45,723 nucleotides of DNA from Clostridiales bacterium (GTDB lineage Bacteria > Bacillota > Clostridia > Saccharofermentanales > Saccharofermentanaceae): NCBI GenBank assembly GCA_017617525.1, contig JAFZWA010000055.1, positions 1 through 45,723 on the forward strand, given 5' to 3'. A program made the position numbers and the translations under genes. The number at the start of each line of letters is the position of its first letter. Within the stretch, counting starts at the first letter, position 1. Positions 16,922 to 26,492 of this stretch are shown here, one piece after another. Under the pieces are notes generated by a model, which ran no database searches, had not been told where the DNA came from, and saw only the letters and a list, made by a program, of their open reading frames with translations.

Positions 16922-19900
16922 TCACATATCTTCATTTTCCATGGAAGCGAGATCGTCCATGCTCGGTTCTTCATCTTCCGGAGAATCGTCGATCAACTCG
17001 CCGTCTTCACCGACCTCAGAGAAACCTGCGGCACCCATCTCACTCTCTGCCAGCGAATCGAACTTCATGAGAAGTTCCGGATCCGGAGACGGCAGATTCT
17101 CTTCTTCATCAGCAGCGTCCTTGAGCTTGTACTCTTCGTCGCCGGAGTAGATGCGAACATCCAAAGCCAGGGACTGAAGCTCACGAACGAGTACCTTAAA
17201 GGATTCCGGAATACCGGCCTCAGGTACGCTCTGACCCTTAACGATCGCCTCATATGTCTTCGTACGACCTGTGATATCGTCCGACTTAACTGTGAGGATC
17301 TCCTGCAGGGTATGTGCTGCGCCGTATGCCTCGAGGGCCCAAACTTCCATCTCACCGAAACGCTGACCACCGAACTGGGCTTTACCGCCGAGAGGCTGCT
17401 GCGTAACGAGGGAGTATGGTCCGATCGAACGGGCGTGGATCTTATCGTCAACGAGGTGGTGGAGCTTGAGGTAATACATAACACCAACGGTGATGCGGTT
17501 CTCGAAAGGCTCACCTGTACGTCCATCGTAAAGGATCGTCTTACCGTCTTCATCGATTCCGGCAAGCTGGAATGCCTTGATGATGTCGCTCTCGTTAGCA
17601 CCGTCGAATACCGGTGTTGCTACCTTCCAGTTGAGTGCACGGGCAGCACGGCCGAGGTGAACCTCGAGGAGCTGACCGATGTTCATACGGGACGGAACGC
17701 CGAGAGGATTGAGTACGATGTCAAGCGGTGTACCATCCGGCAGGAAAGGCATATCCTCTTCCGGCAGGATTCTGGAAACAACACCCTTGTTACCGTGACG
17801 ACCGGCCATCTTATCACCGACGGAGAGCTTTCTCTTCTGTGCGATGTAAACACGAACCAGTTTGTTCACGCTGCCCTTAAGGACATTCTCGTCTTCCTTC
17901 GTAAAGGTCTTAACGTCAACAACGATACCGGACTCACCGTGCGGAACACGTACGGATGTGTCACGGACCTCACGGATCTTTTCACCGAAGATCGCGCGGT
18001 ACAGTCTCTCTTCAGGTGTAAGCTCAGTTTCACCCTTCGGAGTAACCTTACCAACGAGGATATCGCCCGCACGAACCTCAGCACCGATACGGATAACACC
18101 GTTCTCGTCGAGTTCTTTCAGAGCGTCGTCGGAAACGTTCGGGATCTCACGTGTGATCTCCTCGGCACCGAGCTTGGTGTCACGAGCTTCACACTCATAT
18201 TCTTCAATGTGGATGGATGTATAAACATCATCACGTACCATACGCTCGTTGATAAGAACGGCGTCCTCGTAGTTGTAACCTTCCCAGGTCATGAAGCCGA
18301 TGAGTACGTTCTTACCGAGAGCAAGCTCACCGTTCTCAGTGGAAGGACCGTCAGCGATAACGTCGCCCTTCTTGACCTCTTCACCCATTCTTACGATCGG
18401 GCGCTGGTTGATGCAGGTGCTCTGGTTGGATCTCTGATACTTAGTAAGGTTGTATTCATGCTCCTTACCGTCAGAGGATGTAACTACGATCTTGTCAGCG
18501 GAAACGAATGTTACCTGACCGTCTTCCTTAGCTACCTTACATACACCGGAGTCCTTAGCGGCACGATACTCCATACCGGTACCGATGATCGGTGCTTCCG
18601 GCTTGATGAGCGGTACTGCCTGACGCTGCATGTTGGAACCCATGAGAGCACGGTTAGCGTCGTCGTTTCCGAGGAACGGAATAAGCGATGTAGCAACGGA
18701 TACGAGCTGCTTAGGAGATACGTCCATGTAATCGACACCGGACGGATCTACCTCGATGAACTGGTCGAGGTGACGGCAGACGACCTTCTTGCTGATAAAA
18801 TGGCCGTTCTCGTCGATCGGCTCATTTGCCTGTGCGATGTTGTAGTTATCTTCCTTATCCGCTGTCATGTAAACAACTTCGTTAGTAACTACGCCGTTCT
18901 CCTTATCGTATACACGGTAAGGTGTCTCAACGAAACCATAGTGGTTGACCTTGGCGTATGTAGCCAGGGAGTTGATAAGACCGATGTTCGGACCTTCAGG
19001 TGTCTCGATTGGGCACATACGGCCGTAGTGAGAGGAGTGAACGTCACGGACTTCGAAGTTAGCACGGTCACGGGAAAGACCGCCGGGACCGAGTGCGGAC
19101 AGACGACGCTTATGTGTAAGCTCTGCCAGCGGGTTCGGCTGATCCATGAACTGGGACAGCTGGGAAGAACCGAAGAACTCCTTTACTGCCGCACTTACCG
19201 GACGTGTATTTACGAGCTGGTTCGGATGAGTCGGCTCTTCGTCGGAAGCTGCGTTCATGCGCTCACGAATATTTCTTTCCATACGGGAGAAACCGATACG
19301 GATCTGGTTCTGGAGGAGTTCACCAACAGAACGGATACGACGGTTACCGAGGTGGTCGATGTTATCTCTTACGCCGACACCATACTGCAGACCGAGCAGG
19401 TAGCTGACGGAAGCGACGATATCCTCGAATACGAGGTGCTTCGGCATGAGCTCTGTGACCTGAGCGCGGAGAGCTTCCATGAGTTTTTCTGCGTACTCTG
19501 TCTTCTTCGCTGTGGAACGGACCTCAGCGATGATGCCGCGGAGGATCTTTGTACGAACCATTTCGTTAACAGGGGTCTCGTTGATATCGAAGCCCTTGAG
19601 TTCCTTAGCGGAGAAGCTGCCACGGATGAACTTGTCAGCGTCAACACGGGCGTTACCGATAACCTTGAACGGCTGATCGGAGATCTTGTCCGTATCACCG
19701 ATCTTAGTGATCGGATATACATATACTTCATTAATACCGGCATCCTGGATCTCCCAAGCCTTATCGGAGGTGATGATCTCACCGGCCTTGAGGAGTACTT
19801 CACCGTCGTCGGTAACGATATCGGAAACTGCCTTGTGACCCTTGATACGGGAAGCGAGGGACAGCTTCTTATTCAACTTATAAATACCTACGCGCGCAAG

Positions 19901-20698
19901 GTCATATCTCTTCGGATCGAAGAACATGCCGTTGAGGAGAGATTCCGCACCTTCGAGAGATGTCGGCTCACCCGGACGGAGCTTGTGATAGAGTTCTGCG
20001 AGACCTTCCTCACGAGAGTGGGAAGTATCTTTTGCGATAGTATCCGTAAGGAACTTCTCATCGCCGAAAAGGTCGATGAGTTCTTCGTTTGTGCCGATAC
20101 CCAGAGAACGCAGAAAAACGGTCAGAGGGAACTTTCTTGCACGGTCAACACGGACGTAGATAACGCCGTTGGCATCTGTCTCATATTCCAGCCAGGCACC
20201 ACGGTTCGGGATGACCTGAGAGGTATAAAGATAAGCATCGGATTTATCGTGGATGACGTCAAAATACGCACCCGGGGAACGGACAAGCTGGCTGATGATA
20301 ACACGCTCAGCACCGTTGATGATAAATGTACCATGCTCGGTCATGATCGGGAAATCACCGATGAAGACATCCTGGTCTTCTACCTTACCGGTACGTTTAT
20401 TCAAAAGGCGAACTTTTACTTTGAGCGGAGCTGCGAAATTGCAGTCCTTTTCTTTACACTGCTCAATTGTGTTTGCCGGGTTATCGATATCGAATTCCTT
20501 GCCAACGAAGGATAATTCCATATCGCCCGAAAAGTCCTTGATCGGAGATACTTCTTCAAGTACTTCCATAAGGCCCTCGTCGAGGAACCACTTATAGGAA
20601 TTCTTCTGTACTTCAATAAGATCCGGGACTTCGATGACTTCGTCGATATGAGAATAGGACATTCTCTCTGCTCTTCCCTGCTTGATGGGACGCACCAT
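16922..20698 (-). CDS. rpoB: DNA-directed RNA polymerase subunit beta
   Basis: RNA polymerase beta subunit, 1258 residues. The rifampicin-binding cluster at 511-540 ([10 protein letters not shown] ... [13 protein letters not shown]) has the wild-type Asp, His and Ser at the usual resistance sites, so the sequence predicts rifampicin sensitivity. The region [16 protein letters not shown] and the C-terminal [23 protein letters not shown] are canonical. The last 50 residues are a strongly acidic tail ([20 protein letters not shown]). ATG at 20698 follows AGAGGTGA. The gene has its own promoter and leader; rplJ-rplL are not upstream, an uncommon arrangement. Confidence 0.98.
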   Translation of the reverse strand: MVRPIKQGRAERMSYSHIDEVIEVPDLIEVQKNSYKWFLDEGLMEVLEEVSPIKDFSGDMELSFVGKEFDIDNPANTIEQCKEKDCNFAAPLKVKVRLLNKRTGKVEDQDVFIGDFPIMTEHGTFIINGAERVIISQLVRSPGAYFDVIHDKSDAYLYTSQVIPNRGAWLEYETDANGVIYVRVDRARKFPLTVFLRSLGIGTNEELIDLFGDEKFLTDTIAKDTSHSREEGLAELYHKLRPGEPTSLEGAESLLNGMFFDPKRYDLARVGIYKLNKKLSLASRIKGHKAVSDIVTDDGEVLLKAGEIITSDKAWEIQDAGINEVYVYPITKIGDTDKISDQPFKVIGNARVDADKFIRGSFSAKELKGFDINETPVNEMVRTKILRGIIAEVRSTAKKTEYAEKLMEALRAQVTELMPKHLVFEDIVASVSYLLGLQYGVGVRDNIDHLGNRRIRSVGELLQNQIRIGFSRMERNIRERMNAASDEEPTHPNQLVNTRPVSAAVKEFFGSSQLSQFMDQPNPLAELTHKRRLSALGPGGLSRDRANFEVRDVHSSHYGRMCPIETPEGPNIGLINSLATYAKVNHYGFVETPYRVYDKENGVVTNEVVYMTADKEDNYNIAQANEPIDENGHFISKKVVCRHLDQFIEVDPSGVDYMDVSPKQLVSVATSLIPFLGNDDANRALMGSNMQRQAVPLIKPEAPIIGTGMEYRAAKDSGVCKVAKEDGQVTFVSADKIVVTSSDGKEHEYNLTKYQRSNQSTCINQRPIVRMGEEVKKGDVIADGPSTENGELALGKNVLIGFMTWEGYNYEDAVLINERMVRDDVYTSIHIEEYECEARDTKLGAEEITREIPNVSDDALKELDENGVIRIGAEVRAGDILVGKVTPKGETELTPEERLYRAIFGEKIREVRDTSVRVPHGESGIVVDVKTFTKEDENVLKGSVNKLVRVYIAQKRKLSVGDKMAGRHGNKGVVSRILPEEDMPFLPDGTPLDIVLNPLGVPSRMNIGQLLEVHLGRAARALNWKVATPVFDGANESDIIKAFQLAGIDEDGKTILYDGRTGEPFENRITVGVMYYLKLHHLVDDKIHARSIGPYSLVTQQPLGGKAQFGGQRFGEMEVWALEAYGAAHTLQEILTVKSDDITGRTKTYEAIVKGQSVPEAGIPESFKVLVRELQSLALDVRIYSGDEEYKLKDAADEEENLPSPDPELLMKFDSLAESEMGAAGFSEVGEDGELIDDSPEDEEPSMDDLASMENEDM

Positions 20699-20718
20699 TA
20701 CACATCACCTCTCGACTT

Positions 20719-20885
20719 CGTAAACAACTCTGTTTACGTGTACGCAAAAAAGATCGCGTACCTTCCTATACACTCCAAAAGCAGGCTTTGCAAGCTCCGC
20801 CGTGCTTTTACGTCAAAATGGGTAAAGTACCCCTACCCATTGTAACGCAGTATAGAATGATACCACGATCTTTTTCTAGTGTCAA
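20719..20885 (-). promoter_or_regulatory. rpoBC promoter and structured leader
   Basis: Minus strand TTGACA (20880-20885), 17-bp spacer, TATCAT (20857-20862). The leader of about 150 nt has several hairpins: AATGGGTA/TACCCATT, AAAAGCA/TGCTTTT (containing a copy of the dispersed AAAAGCAC word at 20802-20809), GTACGC/GCGTAC (20740-20745 / 20756-20761) and CGTAAACA/TGTTTACG (20719-20726 / 20731-20738), the last close to the ribosome site. Autogenous or growth-rate control is a possible role. Confidence 0.65.
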
Positions 20886-20917
20886 TGCAAATTTTCTTTA
20901 TCGTAAAAGAAATTATA

Positions 20918-22501
20918 TTACGTAAAGAAATCGATCAGACCGTTGTTTACTACCGTCGAATAGGACGGATCATTGATCAGTCCGTTGTACCAAACGTCGA
21001 ACTTCTCTGTGATCATGTCTGTACGGATGTCGTTCTGGTAACCCGGGAGGACATCGATGTAGTAGAAGATCTTAACAGAGCTTGCGCAGTCGATGATGAT
21101 CATGTCGCCGCGCTTTCTGTCTGCGCTGTAGAGCCACTCGATCAGCTTGGAGTCTTCCTCCGGATATACCGGATCTCCGCCTTCCTCGAGGATAGTCGGC
21201 TTGAAGTAGTTGGTGTTGTCCTGTCTGATGCCGTACATCATACCACCGTTGATATATGTAGAAGAGTCTGTAGAATGCTCTTTTACAGCCGCGATGAACT
21301 CGTCCTCGGACTTAATGCCGGCCATGATCTCTTCCGCCTGCTTGTGATACTTCGCGAAAGACTCAGACTTCTCTTCCGGTGTCTTGGAGAGATCCTGCAT
21401 GAGATCGTCGTTCAGCTGGAGGAAACGGAGCTGAGCTGTCGGCTCTTCGTCGATGTACTTCTTCTCGAAAAGCACCGCGAATGCACCCTGCTGCTCGCTG
21501 TCCTCGAATACCATGCTTGTGTTTTCCTTTGTGCCCTCTGCGAAGCAAAGCTCTGCAAACTCTTCGTTGTACTGCTTGCACTGTTCCTTAGTAAGATCCT
21601 TGACTGTCGTCGGATCTTCACCGTTGAGCATGCGGTTTCTGTATTCCTCAGAGCAGAACATCTTGACCTTTGTCTGGAACTCGACCGCGTTTACGCAGTT
21701 GTCAGCGATCTGGTGAGCTGTCTTGGCAGCTTCTTCCAGAGCCTTTGTTTTCTCTTCGCCTGTTGTATCGGCAGTGAGGTTCGCGCTTACGAAGTATACC
21801 TGGATCTGAACTCTCTCGTAAGAAGACGGATCCTCGTTGTACTTCGCCATGATCTCTTCCGATGTCGGAGCGCACTGAACGAGCTTGTAGTAAGCTGTGT
21901 ACTCATCGATCAAGGCTTTTCTCTGCATGATCTTACGGTATGTTCCGACCGTCATGCCCGGGCCGTATGTGCTCTGCAGATACTGGTCCATTGTCATGTT
22001 TGTGCCACGGAGTGTGTTGTAGTAGTCCGTCATGGAACGCATATCATCGACCATGACTTCTGCGTATCTCTTGGAAGCTCTGTCATCGTAATTGGCATCA
22101 GAAGCAGCCTTGGCAAGGATGTATTCCTGCTGAACATTATTCGCCGCTGTCTCCCAGATTCTCTGACGATATGTCTGGCCGGATGTCGGATCGGCAACCA
22201 GATCAAGGTCGGTCTCGTAATCGATGATACCGCTGTTGATCATGGAGCTGTACGCCATGGAATAATAATAGTTCATCTCTACGATCGGGACGTTCTTGAC
22301 CGTCTTCTCTTTGCCGTCTACCGTATGCTTGATCGAAGCACCCGGGATGACCTTCGCCCAGAAACCGGTGAGATGCGCAAAATACAAGAAGCAGGTAAGA
22401 ACGAGCGCGACCACAACGAGGATCACGATGATCTTATTCTTCTTGGAAGTCTTCATATGTTTCTTGGTCTTTGCCTTCCCTGACCTATCCTTATTAGACA
22501 T
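20918..22501 (-). CDS. Membrane-anchored SurA/PrsA-like foldase (putative)
   Basis: A 527-residue protein with a Lys-rich cytoplasmic start, one membrane segment (about 23-43, NKIIVILVVVALVLTCFLYFA) and a large extracytoplasmic part. The helical region with NYYYSMAYSSMI, the RIWETAANNVQQEYILAKAA stretch and KIMQRKALIDEYTAYYKLVQCAPTSEEI resembles SurA_N-type chaperone domains. A later block (YERVQIQVYFVSANL ... EEFQTKV-like) sits where a parvulin domain would be, but I do not see convincing parvulin active-site residues. Extracytoplasmic folding of secreted proteins is the likely role. AAGGAAGGG precedes ATG 22501. It stands alone between rpoB and a terminator. Confidence 0.6.
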   Translation of the reverse strand: MSNKDRSGKAKTKKHMKTSKKNKIIVILVVVALVLTCFLYFAHLTGFWAKVIPGASIKHTVDGKEKTVKNVPIVEMNYYYSMAYSSMINSGIIDYETDLDLVADPTSGQTYRQRIWETAANNVQQEYILAKAASDANYDDRASKRYAEVMVDDMRSMTDYYNTLRGTNMTMDQYLQSTYGPGMTVGTYRKIMQRKALIDEYTAYYKLVQCAPTSEEIMAKYNEDPSSYERVQIQVYFVSANLTADTTGEEKTKALEEAAKTAHQIADNCVNAVEFQTKVKMFCSEEYRNRMLNGEDPTTVKDLTKEQCKQYNEEFAELCFAEGTKENTSMVFEDSEQQGAFAVLFEKKYIDEEPTAQLRFLQLNDDLMQDLSKTPEEKSESFAKYHKQAEEIMAGIKSEDEFIAAVKEHSTDSSTYINGGMMYGIRQDNTNYFKPTILEEGGDPVYPEEDSKLIEWLYSADRKRGDMIIIDCASSVKIFYYIDVLPGYQNDIRTDMITEKFDVWYNGLINDPSYSTVVNNGLIDFFT

Positions 22502-22589
22502 AATTATGCCCTTCCTTTTTTCTATTCTTATAAAATATCAGCACGACACATTATAATTCGCAAGTCCCGATAATGCAAGAAAAGATTAA

Positions 22590-22627
22590 AAGCGCCCCGA
22601 TTTTTCCCTCGGAGCGCCTTTTTTACT
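22590..22627. terminator. Intrinsic terminator
   Basis: Stem GCGCCCCGA / TCGGAGCGC (one mismatch), T-rich on both sides; serves the M1-type peptidase gene on the minus strand. Confidence 0.7.
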
Positions 22628-22630
22628 TCT

Positions 22631-22646
22631 CGAAAAGCACTTTTCG
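22631..22646. repeat. Dispersed word as perfect palindrome CGAAAAGCACTTTTCG
   Basis: The AAAAGCAC repeat within a 7-bp inverted repeat (CGAAAAG-CA-CTTTTCG), located between the stop codon at 22655 and the terminator. Confidence 0.7.
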
Positions 22647-22654
22647 CCAAAAAC

Positions 22655-24337
22655 TCAGATAATGCCTTCAAAACATCCCGAAACCAGATCGTTCAGAAGG
22701 GCGTTGTCCGTTCCCGCCGCCTCGAAAAGCACCTCGAAGAAACGGTCCGCGGTCGAATTGGTGAACGCGTTCCTTCTGACGTATTCACGGATGATACCGT
22801 GGAACTGCTCTCTTCCGAGGATCTCTTCCATCTGGTAAAGCGCCATCTTTCCGTACTCGTACGCCGCCGCGACATACGGGCCGGAATCGGAGAACGAGTA
22901 GTAGGATCTGTTGATCGGTAAAATGTCCTGCGACTTCAGGAAGTTCTGCTCGCTCGGGTTCGTCAGATCCTGCATGTTTCTCGAATAATAGGAGACATCC
23001 GTATCGATTCCGAGATACTCGTAGTAAACGAGTTCCGTATATGACGCGAAGGATTCATCCAGCCACGGCTCCAGACCGGAATTGCTTCCGACGATGCCCA
23101 TGAACCACTGGTGTCCGATCTCATGTGCCACTACGACCGAGATGAGTTCGAACGGAATGTCTTCGTAGCTGTTCGAAGTGCAGTAGAAGCTGTCTGTCGT
23201 GATGATGACCAGATTCGGATACTCCATACCACCTGCGTCGATCGGCGCGAGGACAACGTCCAGTTCCGGATACGGATACTTGCCGAACGCCTCGTTAAAT
23301 GCGGCAAGTGAATCCTGTGAAGCCTGAAGACAGGCCTTTGCGCAGTCTTCCATCTGATTGGAAGCCAGGTGCGCTTTGTCGTAGACGACATTGATATGCG
23401 TTCCGTCATAATCGCCTTCGATCTTTTCGAAATTCGGGCTTGCGCAGAATACAAAATCACGGACGTTCGGGGCGTCGAGCTTATAGACCGTCTTTCCGCC
23501 CTCTGTCGTCGCGGAGGTCTGTGTTCCCGTGGTAAGCACCATATAGTTTTCCGGCGCCGTGAGGGTTACGTCGTACTGCGAGATCTCCGAGAAGAAGCAT
23601 TCCCCCATGTTGTAAAACGCTTCATGCGACCATCCCGTATCCGTATATTCGGCAAGGATCGGGTAGAAATTCGTAACATTAAAAACATCGTTGCTCACAC
23701 CATAGCGGTCAGGTACCGTCGGGATCTGTGCCACGAAATCATAGGAGAGTGTCATCTTCTCCTGCGGCGCGAGAGGTGTGGAAAGCGGGACCCAGACGAC
23801 AGATACGTCATCGTCGCGCTTGTAATCGATCTTTTTGCCGGAACGGCTGTCCGTGATGTTGTTGATCTCGGTCAACGCGCCGTTCGTCTTCGTGTAAGAG
23901 GAATATCCTGCTGCCGTTCCGTCGATAAAGAGACTGGAATAGTCACGGAAGCAGAGTTCTTCCCATGTCGCGGCCGTGTAGTTGAAAAGCTCGATCTCCA
24001 CGTGTCCGCCGACCTGGTTCTTTTCCGTATCCAGTGTCAGATCCATGGTGTAACGGAAAGTCTCCGTCGTCGGGAACTCGATCGCGCAGTTTCCATCCGG
24101 GATCGTGATCTGAAGCTCCCGGGGATCCGAGGAGGACTCGGATGGTTCTTCCGTGGTTTCAGTTGTAGTATCTGTCGGCACCAAAGATCTCTTGGTCGTT
24201 TCCGATTCTTCGACCTTAGTGGTCTTCTTCGTCTTTCTCTTCTTTCTCGTTTCTTTTGTTTTTTTCGAGCAGGCGGCGAGCGGGACGATCAATGATGCCG
24301 CAAGCACCAGCGCCGTTATCTTCACATTCTTTTTCAT
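22655..24337 (-). CDS. M1-family (gluzincin) metallopeptidase lipoprotein
   Basis: A 560-residue exported zinc aminopeptidase-like lipoprotein. The signal peptide ends in LAAC (Cys23 lipidated) and is followed by a Lys/Thr/Ser-rich linker to about residue 72. The catalytic motif HEIGH is at 405-409 with the third ligand Glu428 (DESFASY), the HExxH-18-E spacing of M1 enzymes. GGMEY (369-373) is the equivalent of the GAMEN exopeptidase loop. The N-terminal beta domain precedes it; the C-terminal part is short compared with full M1 enzymes. ATG at 24337 is chosen for AAGGAG 8 nt upstream and because it starts the signal peptide; an upstream in-frame ATG has neither. It probably degrades peptides outside the membrane. 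Confidence 0.88.
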   Translation of the reverse strand: MKKNVKITALVLAASLIVPLAACSKKTKETRKKRKTKKTTKVEESETTKRSLVPTDTTTETTEEPSESSSDPRELQITIPDGNCAIEFPTTETFRYTMDLTLDTEKNQVGGHVEIELFNYTAATWEELCFRDYSSLFIDGTAAGYSSYTKTNGALTEINNITDSRSGKKIDYKRDDDVSVVWVPLSTPLAPQEKMTLSYDFVAQIPTVPDRYGVSNDVFNVTNFYPILAEYTDTGWSHEAFYNMGECFFSEISQYDVTLTAPENYMVLTTGTQTSATTEGGKTVYKLDAPNVRDFVFCASPNFEKIEGDYDGTHINVVYDKAHLASNQMEDCAKACLQASQDSLAAFNEAFGKYPYPELDVVLAPIDAGGMEYPNLVIITTDSFYCTSNSYEDIPFELISVVVAHEIGHQWFMGIVGSNSGLEPWLDESFASYTELVYYEYLGIDTDVSYYSRNMQDLTNPSEQNFLKSQDILPINRSYYSFSDSGPYVAAAYEYGKMALYQMEEILGREQFHGIIREYVRRNAFTNSTADRFFEVLFEAAGTDNALLNDLVSGCFEGII

Positions 24338-24402
24338 CTGAAATCTCCTTTTCCCTTTCCCTTGGAAATATTCCTTTCTAACCAACTTAAATTATAAATG
24401 GA

Positions 24403-24428
24403 AAATCCCTTATCGCGATAAGGGATTT
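24403..24428. terminator. 26-bp perfect palindrome, probable terminator of the hemolysin III gene
   Basis: Arms AAATCCCTTA / TAAGGGATTT around TCGCGA, with TTTT next on the minus strand. It also lies just upstream of a TATAAT (24391-24396, minus) before the M1 gene, so an operator role is an alternative. Confidence 0.6.
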
Positions 24429-24463
24429 GTCACTTTTCCTTTATTCTGTTTTTCCTGCCGGCT

Positions 24464-25258
24464 TTACATGAAGAAGCAAAGGGCGATGACGTGGCAGATC
24501 GCGCCGAAATCTACCAGCAGGTGGAAGATCATGTGCGCGAACTTAAAGCGCATGAAGAAAAGGATGACGCTTGTCGTGTAGCAGATACCGCCCGCGAGGA
24601 TCAGCCAGAAAGTTACCGGATTTGCCTGCTCGTAAAGGATCGGGAAGCAAAGCACGATCATCCAGCCCATCAGAAGATAAAGAAGAGCGGAGAAAATATA
24701 CGAGATCAATGACTTGGAAAAAGCGATCGCCTTCAGAAGCGTTCCCGCGATAACGACGAGCCACTGGGCAATGCAAAGGCCGATGCCCCACTTGCCGCCG
24801 ATGATCGTCAGGCAGATCGGCGTATACGCGCCGGCGATGGCATAGAAGATCATGATGTGGTCGAGGCGGTTGAATACCTCTTTCTGCTTGGTTCCGTGCA
24901 TCATAGTGTGGTCGATCGTTGACATCAGGAACATAAGGAATGTGCCGATGCAGAAGATCGAGACCGCGACCGAATCCAGGATCGCGTTTCCGCTTCTTGC
25001 CTGAAGATACGCATGGACAGAAGCAAAAGGCAGGATGCACAGCATAAAGAGCGCCATGACACCGTGTGTCGTCGCGTTACCGATCTCTTCGCCGAAAGTC
25101 TCTTCGGTCTTTACCTTCTTCGCGGATTCCTCATCCGACCATGTCAGGTCAGCAAGACCCTCCTCAAGCGGATCGGTTACAGCTCCGGCATCCTTCGCCT
25201 CCTTATGTGATTTCGAACCCTCCAGCCATACCCGCCAGAATGCTTTGTTCGTTGACAT
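24464..25258 (-). CDS. Hemolysin III / PAQR-family membrane protein
   Basis: A 264-residue seven-helix membrane protein of the PAQR superfamily, with a 60-residue charged cytoplasmic N-terminus. The family metal-site motifs are visible: E-x3-N...H in FGEEIGNATTHG, S-x3-H in MSTIDHTMMHG, and the last-helix histidines in HMIFHLLVDFGAICHVIAL. Bacterial members are annotated as hemolysin III, but the family fold suggests a zinc hydrolase acting on lipids; haemolysis should not be assumed. AGGAGG lies 8 nt before ATG 25258. It is followed by the palindromic terminator and lies 62 bp after the unknown membrane protein gene, perhaps in one transcript. Confidence 0.88.
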   Translation of the reverse strand: MSTNKAFWRVWLEGSKSHKEAKDAGAVTDPLEEGLADLTWSDEESAKKVKTEETFGEEIGNATTHGVMALFMLCILPFASVHAYLQARSGNAILDSVAVSIFCIGTFLMFLMSTIDHTMMHGTKQKEVFNRLDHIMIFYAIAGAYTPICLTIIGGKWGIGLCIAQWLVVIAGTLLKAIAFSKSLISYIFSALLYLLMGWMIVLCFPILYEQANPVTFWLILAGGICYTTSVILFFMRFKFAHMIFHLLVDFGAICHVIALCFFM

Positions 25259-25320
25259 GTTATCTTCCTCCTGTTATTCAGTTCCTATCTTCTTTTCGTT
25301 ATGCTTTTGCGACGGTCCGA

Positions 25321-26274
25321 TCAGTCCAGATCGCTGTCGCCGAATACGTCTATCTTCTCTGCCTCGCCGTGTACATCCGGGAAATCGAGATGCTCATCCT
25401 CTTTCGTGATATCGGCTGCGGATGTCGGTGCGTGCGCGGCAAGCGCGATCACCTGTGTGTCATCCTTGGAAGTCGGCGCATGAGCGGCAAGCGCGATCAC
25501 CTGCGTTTCATCCTTTGACGAAGGAGCGTGGGCCGCGAGCGGGATCACCGCCGTCGCATCGCCTGCCGGAAGCTTCTCCGTATCCTCCGACGACAGGACG
25601 TTGGTCACTGTCTGCGCGTTATCCTGCGGCTTAACGGGGAAAGTCTCCTTTTCGATCTCGGCCTTTTCGTTCAAAACGATCGTACCCAGCGGGGACGGCG
25701 CTTCTTCAGGCACATCAAACGCCATGGCCGGCGTTCTGATCTCACTTGTCTTTCTGAAATGATTGAAATCGTGGATCTGCTTCTTTTCCTTGACATAGGC
25801 GTCGTGGTAGAAAACGACGATCTGAGAGCAGATATACGCGATCGCGGCGATCGGAAGGATCAGGTACGGGAGTTTTTCGACCGTCTTTTCGGACATCATC
25901 CCGAGAAGGCCCGTAAACGGGGCGTGTACCAGTTCATGGATACGGCTGAGGATCATCGAGAAGAACGAATCCAGAAGATTCTTGCCGTTTTTGGCGATAC
26001 GTGCGTCGACCTTCGGAAGGAACCATTTCGGCATATATGCCAAAAGTCCGAACGCGCAGATGCCAAGCATGACCCAGACCTTTTTCTTCCAGCACGACCA
26101 GATGATGGTCAAGGTCACTCCGAGCACGAAACAGACGCTCATGACCCTTTCCGCGAGGGAAATGTCACGCGGCACGTTCGCGGTGTAGCAGAAATACGCC
26201 GGAAAAGAGAATAGGAAGAGCAGAGAAAGAAGGACTCCGCCGAGAAAAATATCCCCGATGATGTCGCGTTTCAT
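25321..26274 (-). CDS. Unknown membrane protein with repetitive C-terminal tail
   Basis: I do not recognise the family. The 317-residue protein has three or four membrane segments (about 10-32, 45-62, 66-82, 135-155) and a long soluble C-terminal tail. Residues 241-288 are three tandem 16-residue repeats of the form TQVIALAAHAPTSKDD, encoded by three 48-bp DNA repeats; the first unit is more diverged (TAVIPLAAHAPSSKDE). The last 29 residues are acidic. ATG at 26274 follows AAAGGAG with a 9-nt gap; an in-frame ATG 63 bp upstream has no ribosome site. It has its own promoter, overlapping that of nadB, and may be co-transcribed with the hemolysin III gene. Unit number could vary between strains. 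Confidence 0.75.
   Translation of the reverse strand: MKRDIIGDIFLGGVLLSLLFLFSFPAYFCYTANVPRDISLAERVMSVCFVLGVTLTIIWSCWKKKVWVMLGICAFGLLAYMPKWFLPKVDARIAKNGKNLLDSFFSMILSRIHELVHAPFTGLLGMMSEKTVEKLPYLILPIAAIAYICSQIVVFYHDAYVKEKKQIHDFNHFRKTSEIRTPAMAFDVPEEAPSPLGTIVLNEKAEIEKETFPVKPQDNAQTVTNVLSSEDTEKLPAGDATAVIPLAAHAPSSKDETQVIALAAHAPTSKDDTQVIALAAHAPTSAADITKEDEHLDFPDVHGEAEKIDVFGDSDLD
25411..25554 (-). repeat. Three tandem 48-bp repeats
   Basis: Units 25411-25458, 25459-25506 and 25507-25554 within the preceding membrane-protein gene. The first two are nearly identical in protein; the third is diverged. Confidence 0.8.
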
Positions 26275-26347
26275 CTTCGATTCTCCTTTCCGAAAAGATT
26301 CTTCGTGTTTCCATCGGACACAAAAGCCCAGTTTCACACAGTAATGT

Positions 26348-26398
26348 ATTATACCCCTTCCCTATTCCCTTGTCACTTGCCGACGTGCGTGATAAAAT
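26348..26398. promoter_or_regulatory. Overlapping divergent promoters
   Basis: Plus strand, toward nadB: TTGTCA (26370-26375), 17 bp, TAAAAT (26393-26398). Minus strand, toward the membrane protein: GTGACA (26371-26376), 17 bp, TATAAT (26348-26353). The two -35 boxes share the same six bases, so the promoters should exclude each other. Confidence 0.65.
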
Positions 26399-26447
26399 CG
26401 AAAAAAGCCTTTTTCTTACTGGTAAACTTATATTATTTTGACAGCGG

Positions 26448-26456
26448 GAAAAGCAC
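26448..26456 (+). repeat. Dispersed word GAAAAGCAC
   Basis: Copy of the AAAAGCAC repeat in the nadB leader, 37 bp before the start codon. Confidence 0.65.
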
Positions 26457-26492
26457 TTTCTTAGAAGGCTATTTTGTTAGGGGGATCGTAAT

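Noticed and set aside
13252..17070. A 1272-codon open frame on the plus strand opposite rpoC
   Set aside because: It runs antisense to the whole of a certain rpoC gene, has no ribosome site and its translation shows no family motif; it arises from the C-ending codon bias of rpoC.
17312..20515. A 1067-codon plus-strand frame opposite rpoB
   Set aside because: Same reason: antisense shadow of a highly biased essential gene.
20879..22483. A 534-codon plus-strand frame opposite the SurA-like gene
   Set aside because: The minus-strand gene has a signal anchor, a ribosome site and natural composition; the plus-strand translation is unnaturally rich in Cys, Val and Leu.
26338..26492. NiaR or NrtR operator upstream of nadB
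   Set aside because: No convincing TGTACA-type or NrtR palindrome could be found in the leader.
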